From Verrucomicrobiia bacterium (GTDB lineage: Bacteria > Verrucomicrobiota > Verrucomicrobiia > Limisphaerales > UBA1100), in assembly GCA_014239365.1 (NCBI GenBank), contig JAAZZB010000044.1, positions 197,320-261,319 of the forward strand: a DNA stretch of 64,000 bases, in the 5' to 3' direction. Position numbers and translations under genes: made by a program. Position 1 is the first letter of the stretch, and the number at the start of each line of letters is the position of its first letter. Of this stretch, positions 43,863 to 52,361 are shown one piece after another. The notes under the pieces are model-generated. The model did no database searches, was not told the DNA's origin, and saw nothing but the letters and a program-made list of their open reading frames with translations.

Positions 43863-45023
43863 TCAGGCCAAATCCCACTGCGCTTGGCGCAGGACGGCGT
43901 TGGTGCTTTTAGCGAGTTTCTCGTACCACACCGTCACCAGCGAGCCGTTGTCGAGCTGGACGGTGGAAGGGTAGCCGAGATCGCCGCCGGGGCTATCGGC
44001 GGAAAGGGTGATGGGCTCGCTCCAAGTTTTGCCGTGATCAGCACTCACTCGGGCTTGGTTGCCGAAGGGTTTACGACGGTAGCCGTAGGTCATGAGCAAG
44101 CGACCGTCTTTGAGTTGCAACAGGTGGGCCGGCAACCCCCACACGCCGATGGAGTGCGGCTCGGTCCACGTCTTGCCGCCATCGCGCGACTCACTTTGGA
44201 GCGTTTCGCGGTGGTGTTTTTTATTGTGGTTGCGGATGTGCGCGATGAGCGTGCCATCGGCGGCTTCGACGGCGTGCAGCTCGTGATAATTTTTTGCGTC
44301 GTCACCTTTGCGTGTGGGGATTACTGCCAGCCGCCGCCAAGATTGGCCGTCGTCTTTTGATTCGCAAACGCCGATCCACGTTTTCTCATTCCGAAATTCA
44401 TTCCAAAGATTTTTGCCGCCGTAGAGCACGCGGCCGTCCTTCAAATTCACCGGGCCGTGCGGACTGTTCACGAGGCTGTCGTAGCGCGGGCTCCACGTCA
44501 CGCCGCCATCAGTGCTGCGGATCATCCAGTTGCCCAGTTCAGCATTGCGCGCGGCGGCGGGCACGCGATGGTGCGCGCCCAGCCAACGGGCGCGTTTTTC
44601 CGCCGACCATTTTTTCTGAACACCCTTTTTCAAATAATATTCGTCATACGCATTAGAGGTAAAGGTGGTGACCAAGAGCGAGCCCTTGGCAGTCTCGAGC
44701 ACGCCGGCATCGCGATCGTCGATGGGGCTGTCGAGCAACACGCGCGGAAAACTCCACGTATCGCCGCCGTCCCCCGAACGCATCAGCTCTACCTGCCCGA
44801 ACGGACACACATGGCTTTCGCGCCCGCCCGAACACACCAGGAGCAGTTCGCCATTCTTGCGCCGCGCCAGCGTGGGCCAGCCGTGGTAGTGGTTAGGGCG
44901 CAGACTGATCACGCGCGTGGACGCAATCTTCGCCTTGGGCAATGCGGCGCGAATGATGAACGGAAAAGCCAGGCCGGCCGCAGCCGTGGTGGTGAGCATT
45001 TGACGACGGGACAAAGTGGTCAT
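43863..45023 (-). CDS. Exported sialidase-like (BNR/Asp-box) protein
   Basis: 386 residues from the ATG at 45023 (MTTLSRRQMLTTTAAAGLAF), a Tat signal. The mature protein is a six-bladed sialidase-type propeller: five Asp boxes are seen (SGDGGDTWSF, STDGGVTWSP, SKDDGQSWRR, SRDGGKTWTE, SADHGKTWSE). An N-terminal Arg-rich SLRPNHYHGWPTLARRKNG and a YPSTVQLDNGSLVTVWYEK block match the exo-alpha-sialidase-like family. The genuine sialidase Arg triad is not confirmed, and many Verrucomicrobia members act on other glycans. It probably hydrolyses or binds extracellular polysaccharide. Confidence 0.88.
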   Translation of the reverse strand: MTTLSRRQMLTTTAAAGLAFPFIIRAALPKAKIASTRVISLRPNHYHGWPTLARRKNGELLLVCSGGRESHVCPFGQVELMRSGDGGDTWSFPRVLLDSPIDDRDAGVLETAKGSLLVTTFTSNAYDEYYLKKGVQKKWSAEKRARWLGAHHRVPAAARNAELGNWMIRSTDGGVTWSPRYDSLVNSPHGPVNLKDGRVLYGGKNLWNEFRNEKTWIGVCESKDDGQSWRRLAVIPTRKGDDAKNYHELHAVEAADGTLIAHIRNHNKKHHRETLQSESRDGGKTWTEPHSIGVWGLPAHLLQLKDGRLLMTYGYRRKPFGNQARVSADHGKTWSEPITLSADSPGGDLGYPSTVQLDNGSLVTVWYEKLAKSTNAVLRQAQWDLA

Positions 45024-45050
45024 ACCCCAAGTGTGCCGTAAACTCAAATC

Positions 45051-45170
45051 ATGACAAGTCTACAGTCATCCGATATTTTCCCGTACGTCACCCACGCCAC
45101 GCCGGCGGTGAGCAATGGCCGGATGTTCATTCACGGCTTCGAACACCTCTTTTGTCTCGAGGCAAGGTAG
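45051..45170 (+). pseudogene. C-terminal fragment of a PQQ-like beta-propeller protein
   Basis: A 39-codon reading frame (ATG at 45051, TAG at 45168-45170), below the ORF-track cutoff. It reads DIFPYVTHATPAVSNGRMFI then HGFEHLFCLEAR, the recognisable last blade of PQQ-like propellers. Most of the propeller is missing and no frame upstream continues it, so this is a decayed remnant or a copy of such a tail. A complete PQQ propeller gene lies at 45801-47033. The antisense and other-frame ORFs here are shadows. Confidence 0.6.
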
Positions 45171-45722
45171 CTATTGCTTCACGGGAATAAATTGCACGGA
45201 ATCCACGATGACGTATTTGCCTTCGGTGCCGGTGGTGCGGATGGTGACGGAACCGGCGCGGCCTTTTTTGAATTCAAATTTTCCCAGCGAACGGAAAAGT
45301 CGTTTGATCGGAGCCGGCTCGCCCTCGTTAATTTTCACGAGCGTCTCACCGTTTGCGTGAGTGATGGTGATGGGCACGCCATTCGCACGGCGAATATTGG
45401 AGTTGTGCGACACGCGCACTTCATACCAACCGGCGCGCGGCAAGTCGGGCGTGAACGTGGCGCTTTTCCCGCCTTTTTTCTCCTTCATATCGTGGATGTA
45501 ACTGACGCCCACAAAGGGCGGGGTGTGCACGCTGTGTTTCCATTGGCCGACGAGCTTGGCCTCGGTGTTGTCCACCACGATGCCGGGGAGTTTGGCTTTA
45601 TCAAGGACGATGAACCTGATGTTTTCAGGCTTATCAACCTCATCCGGCCGAGGCAAACGCGGCTCATCAGCCGCAGTACTCATCACGATGATCAACAGAC
45701 CCAGTGCGTATGGCAATTGCAT
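45171..45722 (-). CDS. Exported golvesin-like domain protein
   Basis: 183 residues from the ATG at 45722 (MQLPYALGLLIIVMSTAADE), a signal peptide. The body is a single golvesin/xly-like beta-sandwich: GIVVDNTEAKLVGQWKHS, FVGVSYIHDM, GWYEVRVSHNSNIRRANGVP and VIVDSVQFIPVKQ. It matches the inter-domain insert of the cytochrome protein at 29118-31937 closely. A free-standing version suggests a soluble binding or accessory module for the same ligand, perhaps a polysaccharide. It is divergent to the PQQ propeller gene, with about 78 bases between. Confidence 0.8.
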   Translation of the reverse strand: MQLPYALGLLIIVMSTAADEPRLPRPDEVDKPENIRFIVLDKAKLPGIVVDNTEAKLVGQWKHSVHTPPFVGVSYIHDMKEKKGGKSATFTPDLPRAGWYEVRVSHNSNIRRANGVPITITHANGETLVKINEGEPAPIKRLFRSLGKFEFKKGRAGSVTIRTTGTEGKYVIVDSVQFIPVKQ

Positions 45723-45800
45723 TGAATAAAAATGCCCTCCCAAAAGATCACTTGCAAATCAATTTGCGCTCCGGCGATTCACCCCCTATTCTGACGGCCA

Positions 45801-47033
45801 ATGAAACGCACTATTTTATTTCTCATATTCAGCACGGTACTGACGCTTCCAGCCGCGCAGTGGAATCAGTTTCGCGGGCCAAATGGCGCGGGCAAAACGG
45901 ATGCCGATCTGCCGCTCACCTTGGGCGAGGGGAACAATGTAAAATGGAAAACGCCGATGCCCGGCAAGGCGTGGAGTTCGCCGGTGGTTTGGGGCGATCA
46001 GATTTGGTTCACCAACGCCGAGCCGGACGGCCACAAGCTGTGGGCCGTGTGCCTCGATGCCGGCACGGGCAAGGTGGTGCACAACAAACTGGTGTTCGAA
46101 ATTGCCAAGCCACAGAAGAGCCCCGTAGCGATGAATAGCTACGCTTCGTCTACGCCGGTGATTGAGGCGGGGCGCGTGTATGTGACGTTCGGCGCGCACG
46201 GCACGGCTTGTCTCGACACCAAAACCGCCAAGACAATTTGGCAACGGCAAGACGACGAATTGTACTGCGATCATTTTCGGCTACCGGCCAGCTCACCCAT
46301 CCTCAGCGGCGACACGTTGTTTCTGCAGTTCGATGGCGCGGACAAACAATTCGTCGTGGCGCTCAATAAAAAAGATGGTGAAACCAAATGGCTACACAAA
46401 CGCGCCTTTGATTTTGGCACAGACAATGGCGATCGCAAAAAAGCGTACGGCACACCCGCGCTCATCACCAGTGGCGGCCGCAAGCAACTCATCACCCCCG
46501 CCGCCGTGGCCACCGAGGCGCTGGATCCGGACACAGGAAAATTATTGTGGACCGCCCGCACCGGCGGCATGAACGCCTCGGGCATCCCACAGTTTGGGCA
46601 CGGGCTGGTGTTCGTGAACAACGGGATGGGATCGATGAGCGCCATTCGCCCAAATAAAAAAGACAACCTCGATGCCGTGTGGAGCACGCGCCGCAATGTT
46701 GCCAAAAAATCTTCCATGCTCGTCCACGGCGATTACATTTATATGGTGGCCGACAACGGCGTGGCGACGTGTCTCGAAGCCAAAACCGGAAAATCAATCT
46801 GGAGCGAACGTCTCAATGCCGGCGAGTTCGCCGCCTCACCCATCCTGTGCGGCAACCGAATTTACTGCTTCGGTATAAAAGGCAACGCAGTGATTTTCGC
46901 CGCCGCACCAAAATTCAAAATTCTGTCCCAAGGCAAATATGAAGCCGGTTTTATGGCCTCTCCCGCTGTGACGGGCAACGCGTTGATTCTGCGAACCAAA
47001 TCGGCAGTCTATCGCGTGGAAGGCAGGGAATGA
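45801..47033 (+). CDS. Exported PQQ-binding-like beta-propeller protein
   Basis: 410 residues with a short signal (MKRTILFLIFSTVLTLPAAQ). Propeller marks: WNQFRGPNGAGKTDADLPLT, NNVKWKTPMPGKAWSSPVVW, GTACLDTKTAKTIWQRQDDE, YGTPALITSGGRKQLITP and CLEAKTGKSIWSERLNAGEF, a series of W-containing blades. Such PVC proteins are outer-surface or periplasmic propellers, usually without proof of PQQ binding. No electron-transfer partner is fused. It may function with the neighbouring golvesin and sialidase-like proteins. The gap to the next gene (47034-47125) is featureless. Confidence 0.9.
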   Translation: MKRTILFLIFSTVLTLPAAQWNQFRGPNGAGKTDADLPLTLGEGNNVKWKTPMPGKAWSSPVVWGDQIWFTNAEPDGHKLWAVCLDAGTGKVVHNKLVFEIAKPQKSPVAMNSYASSTPVIEAGRVYVTFGAHGTACLDTKTAKTIWQRQDDELYCDHFRLPASSPILSGDTLFLQFDGADKQFVVALNKKDGETKWLHKRAFDFGTDNGDRKKAYGTPALITSGGRKQLITPAAVATEALDPDTGKLLWTARTGGMNASGIPQFGHGLVFVNNGMGSMSAIRPNKKDNLDAVWSTRRNVAKKSSMLVHGDYIYMVADNGVATCLEAKTGKSIWSERLNAGEFAASPILCGNRIYCFGIKGNAVIFAAAPKFKILSQGKYEAGFMASPAVTGNALILRTKSAVYRVEGRE

Positions 47034-47125
47034 CCCAAACGGACATTGGGAATTGGCCATTGAGAATTTTTTAAATCTCTCTAAATGTTTGCGTGCCCTT
47101 CTGCGTCTGATTCATCAGCACTACA

Positions 47126-48514
47126 ATGCTGCATTTAACTGACAACTCATCCAGCCGCCGGAATTTCCTTTCCGTGGGCAGCCTTGCGCTTGGGGGACTG
47201 GCGTTGCCGGAGTTTTTACAGGCGCAAGATGCGTTGCAAAAACTCGGCGGCGTGGCGAAGGATAAAACCGTGGTGTTCCTCTTTATGCACGGCGGGCCTT
47301 CGCAGACGGAGACGTTTGATCCCAAAATGGGCGCGCCCTCGGGCATTCGCAGTATGACGGGTGAAATTCCCACGCGCATTCCGGGGGTCACGTTTGGGGC
47401 CACGTTTGAAAAACTTGCTAAGCTCAACGACAAATTTTCCATTGTGCGTTCCTTCACTACCGGAAGTGGTGCGCATGACTCCAAGCCCATCGTCAGCAAT
47501 TTTTCAAAGGACGCCCATGTCGGTTCGCATTACTCGCGGGTGGCGGGGGCAAGCCATCCGGTTTCGGGCATGCCGCGCAACATTTGGCTACACCCGCAAG
47601 CAGTGGACGCGAAGGCGGCGGATCCCATTATGTCGCTGGGCAAGTTCGATGTCACCGGGCCGTTGGGGCCTGCGCACGCGCCTTTCCAGCCAAGCGGCAA
47701 GGGAGACGCACGCGCCGACATGCGGCTGACGGTGGACCCCAACCGGCTCGGAGACCGGAAGACGTTGCTCGCCAGCCTCAATCAGTTCCGGCGCTCGGTA
47801 GAAAGCGGCGAGGTGACGGGGGGGTTGGACAAATTTCAAAGCCAAGCCTTTGAGACGTTGACCGGCGGCGTGTCAGACGCGTTTGACATCGCAAAAGAAG
47901 ATCCAAACGTGCTGGCGCGATACGACACCTCCACGCTAATGAACGTGGAGCGCATCAGCAAACGCTGGAACAATCGCAAACGATATCAAAACCACGTGAA
48001 CAATCTCGGTAAGCTTATGCTGATGGCGCGGCGGTTGGCCGAGCGCGGCGCGGGCTTTGTGACCGTGACCACTGATTTCGTTTGGGACATGCACGCGGAC
48101 AGCAACAACGCGACGATGACCGAAGGCATGGGCTACGTGGGCACGCCGTTTGATCACGCAGTGAGTGCCTTCATCGAGGACGTGGAAGCGCGCGGATTGC
48201 GCGACAAAATTCTGCTCGTCTGCTGCGGCGAGATGGGGCGTACGCCTAAAGTGAACGCCAAAGGTGGCCGCAATCATTGGGCCGGCAGCGCGCCTTTGCT
48301 ACTGTATGGCGGCGGCCTGAAGATGGGGCAAGTCGTCGGCGCTTCCACCAAAGACGGCGGCGAACCGGCCAGCGATCGCGTGACCATCCCCAACCTTTAC
48401 GCCACGCTGATGGAGCAACTGCTCGACACCGGCGCCGTCCGCGCAATGGCCGGCATCCCCAAAGAAGTCAACGACGTGATCAACGGTGCCGCGCCGATTC
48501 GTCAGTTGATGTGA
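47126..48514 (+). CDS. DUF1501 domain-containing exported protein
   Basis: 462 residues with a Tat signal (SSRRNFLSVGSLALGGLAL). DUF1501 marks: VFLFMHGGPSQTETFDPKMG, MLMARRLAERGAGFVTVTTD, LLVCCGEMGRTPKVNAKGGR and the C-terminal SDRVTIPNLYATLMEQLLDT. It lacks the [12 protein letters not shown] tail of the other three and belongs to a different DUF1501 subfamily. There is no cytochrome partner adjacent; the PQQ propeller gene lies just upstream. It is followed by a strong terminator, so it ends a unit. Confidence 0.9.
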   Translation: MLHLTDNSSSRRNFLSVGSLALGGLALPEFLQAQDALQKLGGVAKDKTVVFLFMHGGPSQTETFDPKMGAPSGIRSMTGEIPTRIPGVTFGATFEKLAKLNDKFSIVRSFTTGSGAHDSKPIVSNFSKDAHVGSHYSRVAGASHPVSGMPRNIWLHPQAVDAKAADPIMSLGKFDVTGPLGPAHAPFQPSGKGDARADMRLTVDPNRLGDRKTLLASLNQFRRSVESGEVTGGLDKFQSQAFETLTGGVSDAFDIAKEDPNVLARYDTSTLMNVERISKRWNNRKRYQNHVNNLGKLMLMARRLAERGAGFVTVTTDFVWDMHADSNNATMTEGMGYVGTPFDHAVSAFIEDVEARGLRDKILLVCCGEMGRTPKVNAKGGRNHWAGSAPLLLYGGGLKMGQVVGASTKDGGEPASDRVTIPNLYATLMEQLLDTGAVRAMAGIPKEVNDVINGAAPIRQLM

Positions 48515-48519
48515 GGTGC

Positions 48520-48547
48520 TGTCGGCAAGATGCCGACACAATTTTTT
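48520..48547 (+). terminator. Rho-independent terminator downstream of the DUF1501 gene
   Basis: A perfect 8-bp stem TGTCGGCA/TGCCGACA with loop AGA is followed by CA and six T. It lies 6 bases after the DUF1501 stop. The remainder of the gap to 48721 holds no gene. Confidence 0.85.
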
Positions 48548-48721
48548 CTGTGAATTTTCCGGCGGGTTTCGTTGTCATACCTGCAAGTTTCAAACCCATA
48601 AAACTGGCGTTTTTTATTGCAAAAAACGGCTTTTCGGGCCATTTTACGCGGGTTTTAGAGGAGGTTTGTTTCCAGTGAATGCCGACGGGACAGGTGTGTT
48701 CCGGCGGCACAGTGGTATTTT

Positions 48722-50230
48722 ATGAATTTTGTGTCCCGCATTTGGCTGCCTTCGGCGGTGTTTGTGGCGTTTCTTTTGGCGCTGCTCAACCGTGAAGGCT
48801 TGTATAAAGACTTTGTCGAAAACGGCAGGTTTGTGTCGGAGGGGTTGTTTACTCACGGCGTGCAAATCGGCGCGTGGATCTCGGCGGCGTTTTTGGTGAA
48901 CCGGTTGATCACGGTTTTTTTCTGGGATGGTTTCATCGGCGCGTTGTCGGAACGGCGGATTCCGCGTTTGCCAAAGGACGTGACGGGGATTGTGATTTTC
49001 TCTATCGCGGGTCTTGCGATTGCGTCCACAGTGTTTCATCAGGACACCACAAAAATTATCGCCGCCTCGGGCGCGGTGAGCATTGTGGTGGGGCTGGCGT
49101 TGCGCACGGTGATTCTCGATTTGTTTATGGGCTTGGCCATTCACGTGGATCGGCCGTTCAAAATGGGCGACTGGATTATGGTGCATCAAAACCGCGTGGA
49201 GACGCACATCGTCGCGGAGATTATCGAGATCAACTGGCGCACCACACGGCTGCGCACCACGGCGAATAATATGGTGGTAGTGCCCAACAGCAAACTGGGC
49301 GAAACGATTGTGACCAATTATATGGAGCCCACGCCGCATTTCCGGATGGAGCTGGATTTTGTGATAGATTTCGAAGTGCCCGTCGAGCGGGCCACGCGGG
49401 TATTGACCGGAGGCATCCGCGCCGCGTGCGGGCTCAAGGGCATTCTGGCCAAGCCGGTCCCGGAAGTGCGGATGAAGGAATCTTCCCTCAACGGGATGGT
49501 GTACGAGGTGCGTTATTTCATTTTGCCAAAGGATATTTCCCCCAATGAATCGCGGCATGAAGTGAACCGAACGGTGCTTGAACATTTGGTGCATTCAGGT
49601 ATCATGCCAGCGCACTCGAAGGAGGAGGTGACCTTGACGCGCGGGAAACAGCGAATGCTGGATGCGTCGCTGGATGAGGACTTGTACCAACTGCTCACGC
49701 GCACGGAATTGTTCCGGAGCTTGAGCGCAGGCGAATTTGCGGCGGTGTTTCCCCAAATGCAAAAGCGCACGCTCGCGGAAGGCGAGAAGCTGTACGCGCA
49801 AGGCGATGCGGGCGATTCACTGTTCGTTTGCCTCGAGGGTTTGCTAGAGCGGTTTGTGGATGGCTCGAAGGAGCGGTTGAAAGTAGACACGTTGCGGGCG
49901 GGTCAACATTTTGGAGTGGCCTCGGTGCTGAACGGCACGGCGCGGGCCACCACGGTGGAAGCCGGCACGGAGGCTTTGGTTTATGAAATCCCGAAGGCCG
50001 CCATCACGCCGTTGCTGGAACAACACGGCGAGTTGCGGGAATTGCTGAAGAAGAGCGCGAAACAAACGGCCAAACAGGCGCGGGCGAAATGTGAGGAAGC
50101 ACAACGCGCCAAACAATCCGAGGCGAAGGGGGAAAAGAAAACGGCGATGCAAAAGGTGATGCAATCGTTTTTCCCGGGCTTCACGGGTTCAAACAAAAAC
50201 AAGGGGGATGAAGGGGATGAACAAACATAA
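48722..50230 (+). CDS. MscS-type mechanosensitive channel with C-terminal cyclic-nucleotide-binding domain
   Basis: 502 residues. Three N-terminal membrane helices (WLPSAVFVAFLLALLN; WISAAFLVNRLITVFFW; GIVIFSIAGLAIASTVF) lead to the pore helix (SGAVSIVVGLALRTVILDLF) and the MscS beta and C-terminal domains (HVDRPFKMGDWIMV, VVVPNSKLGETIVTNY). Residues about 330-445 form a cNMP-binding domain (LFRSLSAGEFAAVFPQM, LAEGEKLYAQGDAGDSLFVC, NGTARATTVEA with the phosphate Arg); the canonical FGE reads FGV here. The C-terminus is long, Lys/Glu-rich and coiled. Such bCNG-like channels are ligand-modulated osmotic valves. The stop lies 23 bases inside the following secretin gene. Confidence 0.93.
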   Translation: MNFVSRIWLPSAVFVAFLLALLNREGLYKDFVENGRFVSEGLFTHGVQIGAWISAAFLVNRLITVFFWDGFIGALSERRIPRLPKDVTGIVIFSIAGLAIASTVFHQDTTKIIAASGAVSIVVGLALRTVILDLFMGLAIHVDRPFKMGDWIMVHQNRVETHIVAEIIEINWRTTRLRTTANNMVVVPNSKLGETIVTNYMEPTPHFRMELDFVIDFEVPVERATRVLTGGIRAACGLKGILAKPVPEVRMKESSLNGMVYEVRYFILPKDISPNESRHEVNRTVLEHLVHSGIMPAHSKEEVTLTRGKQRMLDASLDEDLYQLLTRTELFRSLSAGEFAAVFPQMQKRTLAEGEKLYAQGDAGDSLFVCLEGLLERFVDGSKERLKVDTLRAGQHFGVASVLNGTARATTVEAGTEALVYEIPKAAITPLLEQHGELRELLKKSAKQTAKQARAKCEEAQRAKQSEAKGEKKTAMQKVMQSFFPGFTGSNKNKGDEGDEQT

Positions 50231-52331
50231 AATTCGGTTAATGGCGGCGCTGTGGGTGGCGACTGCCGGAACACTGTTAGCGCAACCACTGCCGGGCACC
50301 GGCCCCACGCGCAGCCGCATCAAGCCGTGGTTAAAAAATGCCCTCGGCGAATTGGCGGCACTCAAAACCACCAACGACGTGAAAGTGGTTTCCAGCCGCA
50401 TCACGCTCAGCTACATCGACCCCGTACGTGCCACGCAATTGCTGGCGCTGCACGGCTACACCATCGGCAAAGCGGAGGAAGCGGTGGATCACGCGAAACT
50501 GCCGGTGATCATTTCCCTACCGGGCACGGCCTTTCACGAAACGATTCCCAAACCGGAAGAAAAGTTTCCCCAAACGGAAACCGATCCGATGAATGAACTC
50601 ATCGTGTTTCATAATGAAAACGAGCCCGCGCAGTTAAGCCGATTGCTGGATTTGCTGAAACGCGATATCGATAAGCCGGCAAAACAAATCATCATCGAAG
50701 CCATGATTTTAGAAATCTCTTCCACCGCGCTGGAAGAGATGGGCGTGAAATGGTCGCGCTCTGGCAACCCCACCGGCAGCGGGTTTACCGATAAAACCAG
50801 CACGCTTACTTTTGGTACGCTGAAATATCCCAGCACCGACGAAGCGCTCAACCTCGCCACCGCCGGTGTGTTCCACGGACTCAACGCGCAGGTGAAAGCG
50901 CTCGTGCGCGACGGCAAAGCGGAAGTGCTTTCGCGCCCAAGCGTGCTCGCGCTGAATAATCGGATGGCGTTTATTAATGTGGCCAAGGAAATTCCCGTGG
51001 CGAATACGACGTACGCGCCGGGCAATAATTATCAGCGCACTTCGTTTGAAATGAAAAAGGCGGGTATCTCGCTCGCGGTGCGCCCGCGCGCCAGCGCCAG
51101 TGGCGGCGAAGTGAGTATGCAAATCAACGCGATGGTGACCGCCCAAGTGCCCAACGAAGATGTGGAGGTAAAGCAGGGCGCCAACGTGGTGGCCAAGTCG
51201 CCGACTATTTCCATCCGCGAAGTGAAGACCACCGCGCGCGTGTCCAACAACACCCCTTTCATCATCGGCGGCCTCATCGCGCGCGATAAACAAAGCAGCG
51301 TGGACAAAGTGCCGTTGCTCGGCGACCTCCCGCTGCTCGGCGGATTGTTCCGCAGCAAACAGGAAAAAGCCGTGAAGCGCGAAGTCATCATCGTCCTCAC
51401 GCCCACGGTGTTGCCCGAAAATTCCATGGCTGGCAAACACATGCCCAAGGATGAAGATTCCTTCGATAGCTTTGGCAATCAACTTTTCCGCGACGCCTAT
51501 CGCATTCGCGCCGAGGACACGTTTGACCTGAATTACCTCACCCAAAACCGCCAGCTCCAGCGCATGAAATCTCTGGCCAGCCGCATTGTAGCCGGTAACG
51601 TGCAACTGCGCGGGCAGTATCCGTACAACCATTTCGTGGACCGCGCCGTGCCGGGTGAAGAAATTTTATGTTACCGGCAAATTTATGAAGTGCTCAAGCG
51701 ACAGGATATGCAGGTGCAACTGGCCTCCACAAAAATCATTTTCTTTGAGCCGGACAAAAACATCGAGGCCGGCCATCGCGTGCGTTTTCTGGAGGCGTAT
51801 CTGAAAGCCAACGCACCGGAAGTGCTTACCGAAAAAGGCGGTACCAAAGCGGTGGCGATTTCGTTCACGATGCAGCGTTTTTCCGACAGCGCCAAAACGA
51901 TTTTTAATGAACCCGTGCCCGAATTGCAGCTCGTGGACTGCGCCAATGAAGCGAATTGGGCGCGCCAACTTTGGACGCTCAATCAGCCCACGGAGGAAGG
52001 GCAGGAAAAATTCACGGTGCTGTTGCGTCACCAAAAAGATATCGAACGACTCAAGTACGCGGTGCTGATGAAAAAAACCGTGGAGTTGAACACCGAAAAG
52101 CAAGTGCTCAGTCTGGGCAACTTCACCCGCGGACGACTGCTGATGATGCCCCGTGTGAAGGAGGCGGATATCGAATTGGTGGACGGCGACGTGGCGCGCG
52201 CGTTCTTTTTCTCGGAGATGTATTATCAGGCGTTGCAGGTGGAAATGGAAAAAGACCTCGCGGCGTTCCGAAAAGTGATTGAAGACAAAAATCATTTGCA
52301 GCAGATGTTGAATCCCGGCCCACGCCGGTAA
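50208..52331 (+). CDS. Secretin-family outer membrane protein with unusual C-terminal domain
   Basis: 707 residues, signal peptide (LMAALWVATAGTLLAQPLPG); ATG at 50208 or 50217. A short N-domain (about 40-175) leads to the secretin core (about 175-405): IIIEAMILEISSTALEEMGV, PSVLALNNRMAFINVAKEIP, FIIGGLIARDKQSSVDKVPL and LLGDLPLLGGLFRSK.KREVIIVLTP. Typical GspD/PilQ stop soon after this; here about 300 more residues follow, forming a novel alpha/beta domain (GQYPYNHFVDRAVPGEEILC, VQLASTKIIFFEPDKNIEAG). No type II, III or IV secretion genes are nearby. Thus it may be an orphan pore that works with the coupled MscS-cNMP channel and the Sel1 protein; this is inference. Confidence 0.85.
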   Translation: MKGMNKHKIRLMAALWVATAGTLLAQPLPGTGPTRSRIKPWLKNALGELAALKTTNDVKVVSSRITLSYIDPVRATQLLALHGYTIGKAEEAVDHAKLPVIISLPGTAFHETIPKPEEKFPQTETDPMNELIVFHNENEPAQLSRLLDLLKRDIDKPAKQIIIEAMILEISSTALEEMGVKWSRSGNPTGSGFTDKTSTLTFGTLKYPSTDEALNLATAGVFHGLNAQVKALVRDGKAEVLSRPSVLALNNRMAFINVAKEIPVANTTYAPGNNYQRTSFEMKKAGISLAVRPRASASGGEVSMQINAMVTAQVPNEDVEVKQGANVVAKSPTISIREVKTTARVSNNTPFIIGGLIARDKQSSVDKVPLLGDLPLLGGLFRSKQEKAVKREVIIVLTPTVLPENSMAGKHMPKDEDSFDSFGNQLFRDAYRIRAEDTFDLNYLTQNRQLQRMKSLASRIVAGNVQLRGQYPYNHFVDRAVPGEEILCYRQIYEVLKRQDMQVQLASTKIIFFEPDKNIEAGHRVRFLEAYLKANAPEVLTEKGGTKAVAISFTMQRFSDSAKTIFNEPVPELQLVDCANEANWARQLWTLNQPTEEGQEKFTVLLRHQKDIERLKYAVLMKKTVELNTEKQVLSLGNFTRGRLLMMPRVKEADIELVDGDVARAFFFSEMYYQALQVEMEKDLAAFRKVIEDKNHLQQMLNPGPRR

Positions 52332-52361
52332 CGTCCAAACCTAGTTAAGGGAAAAGGTGAA

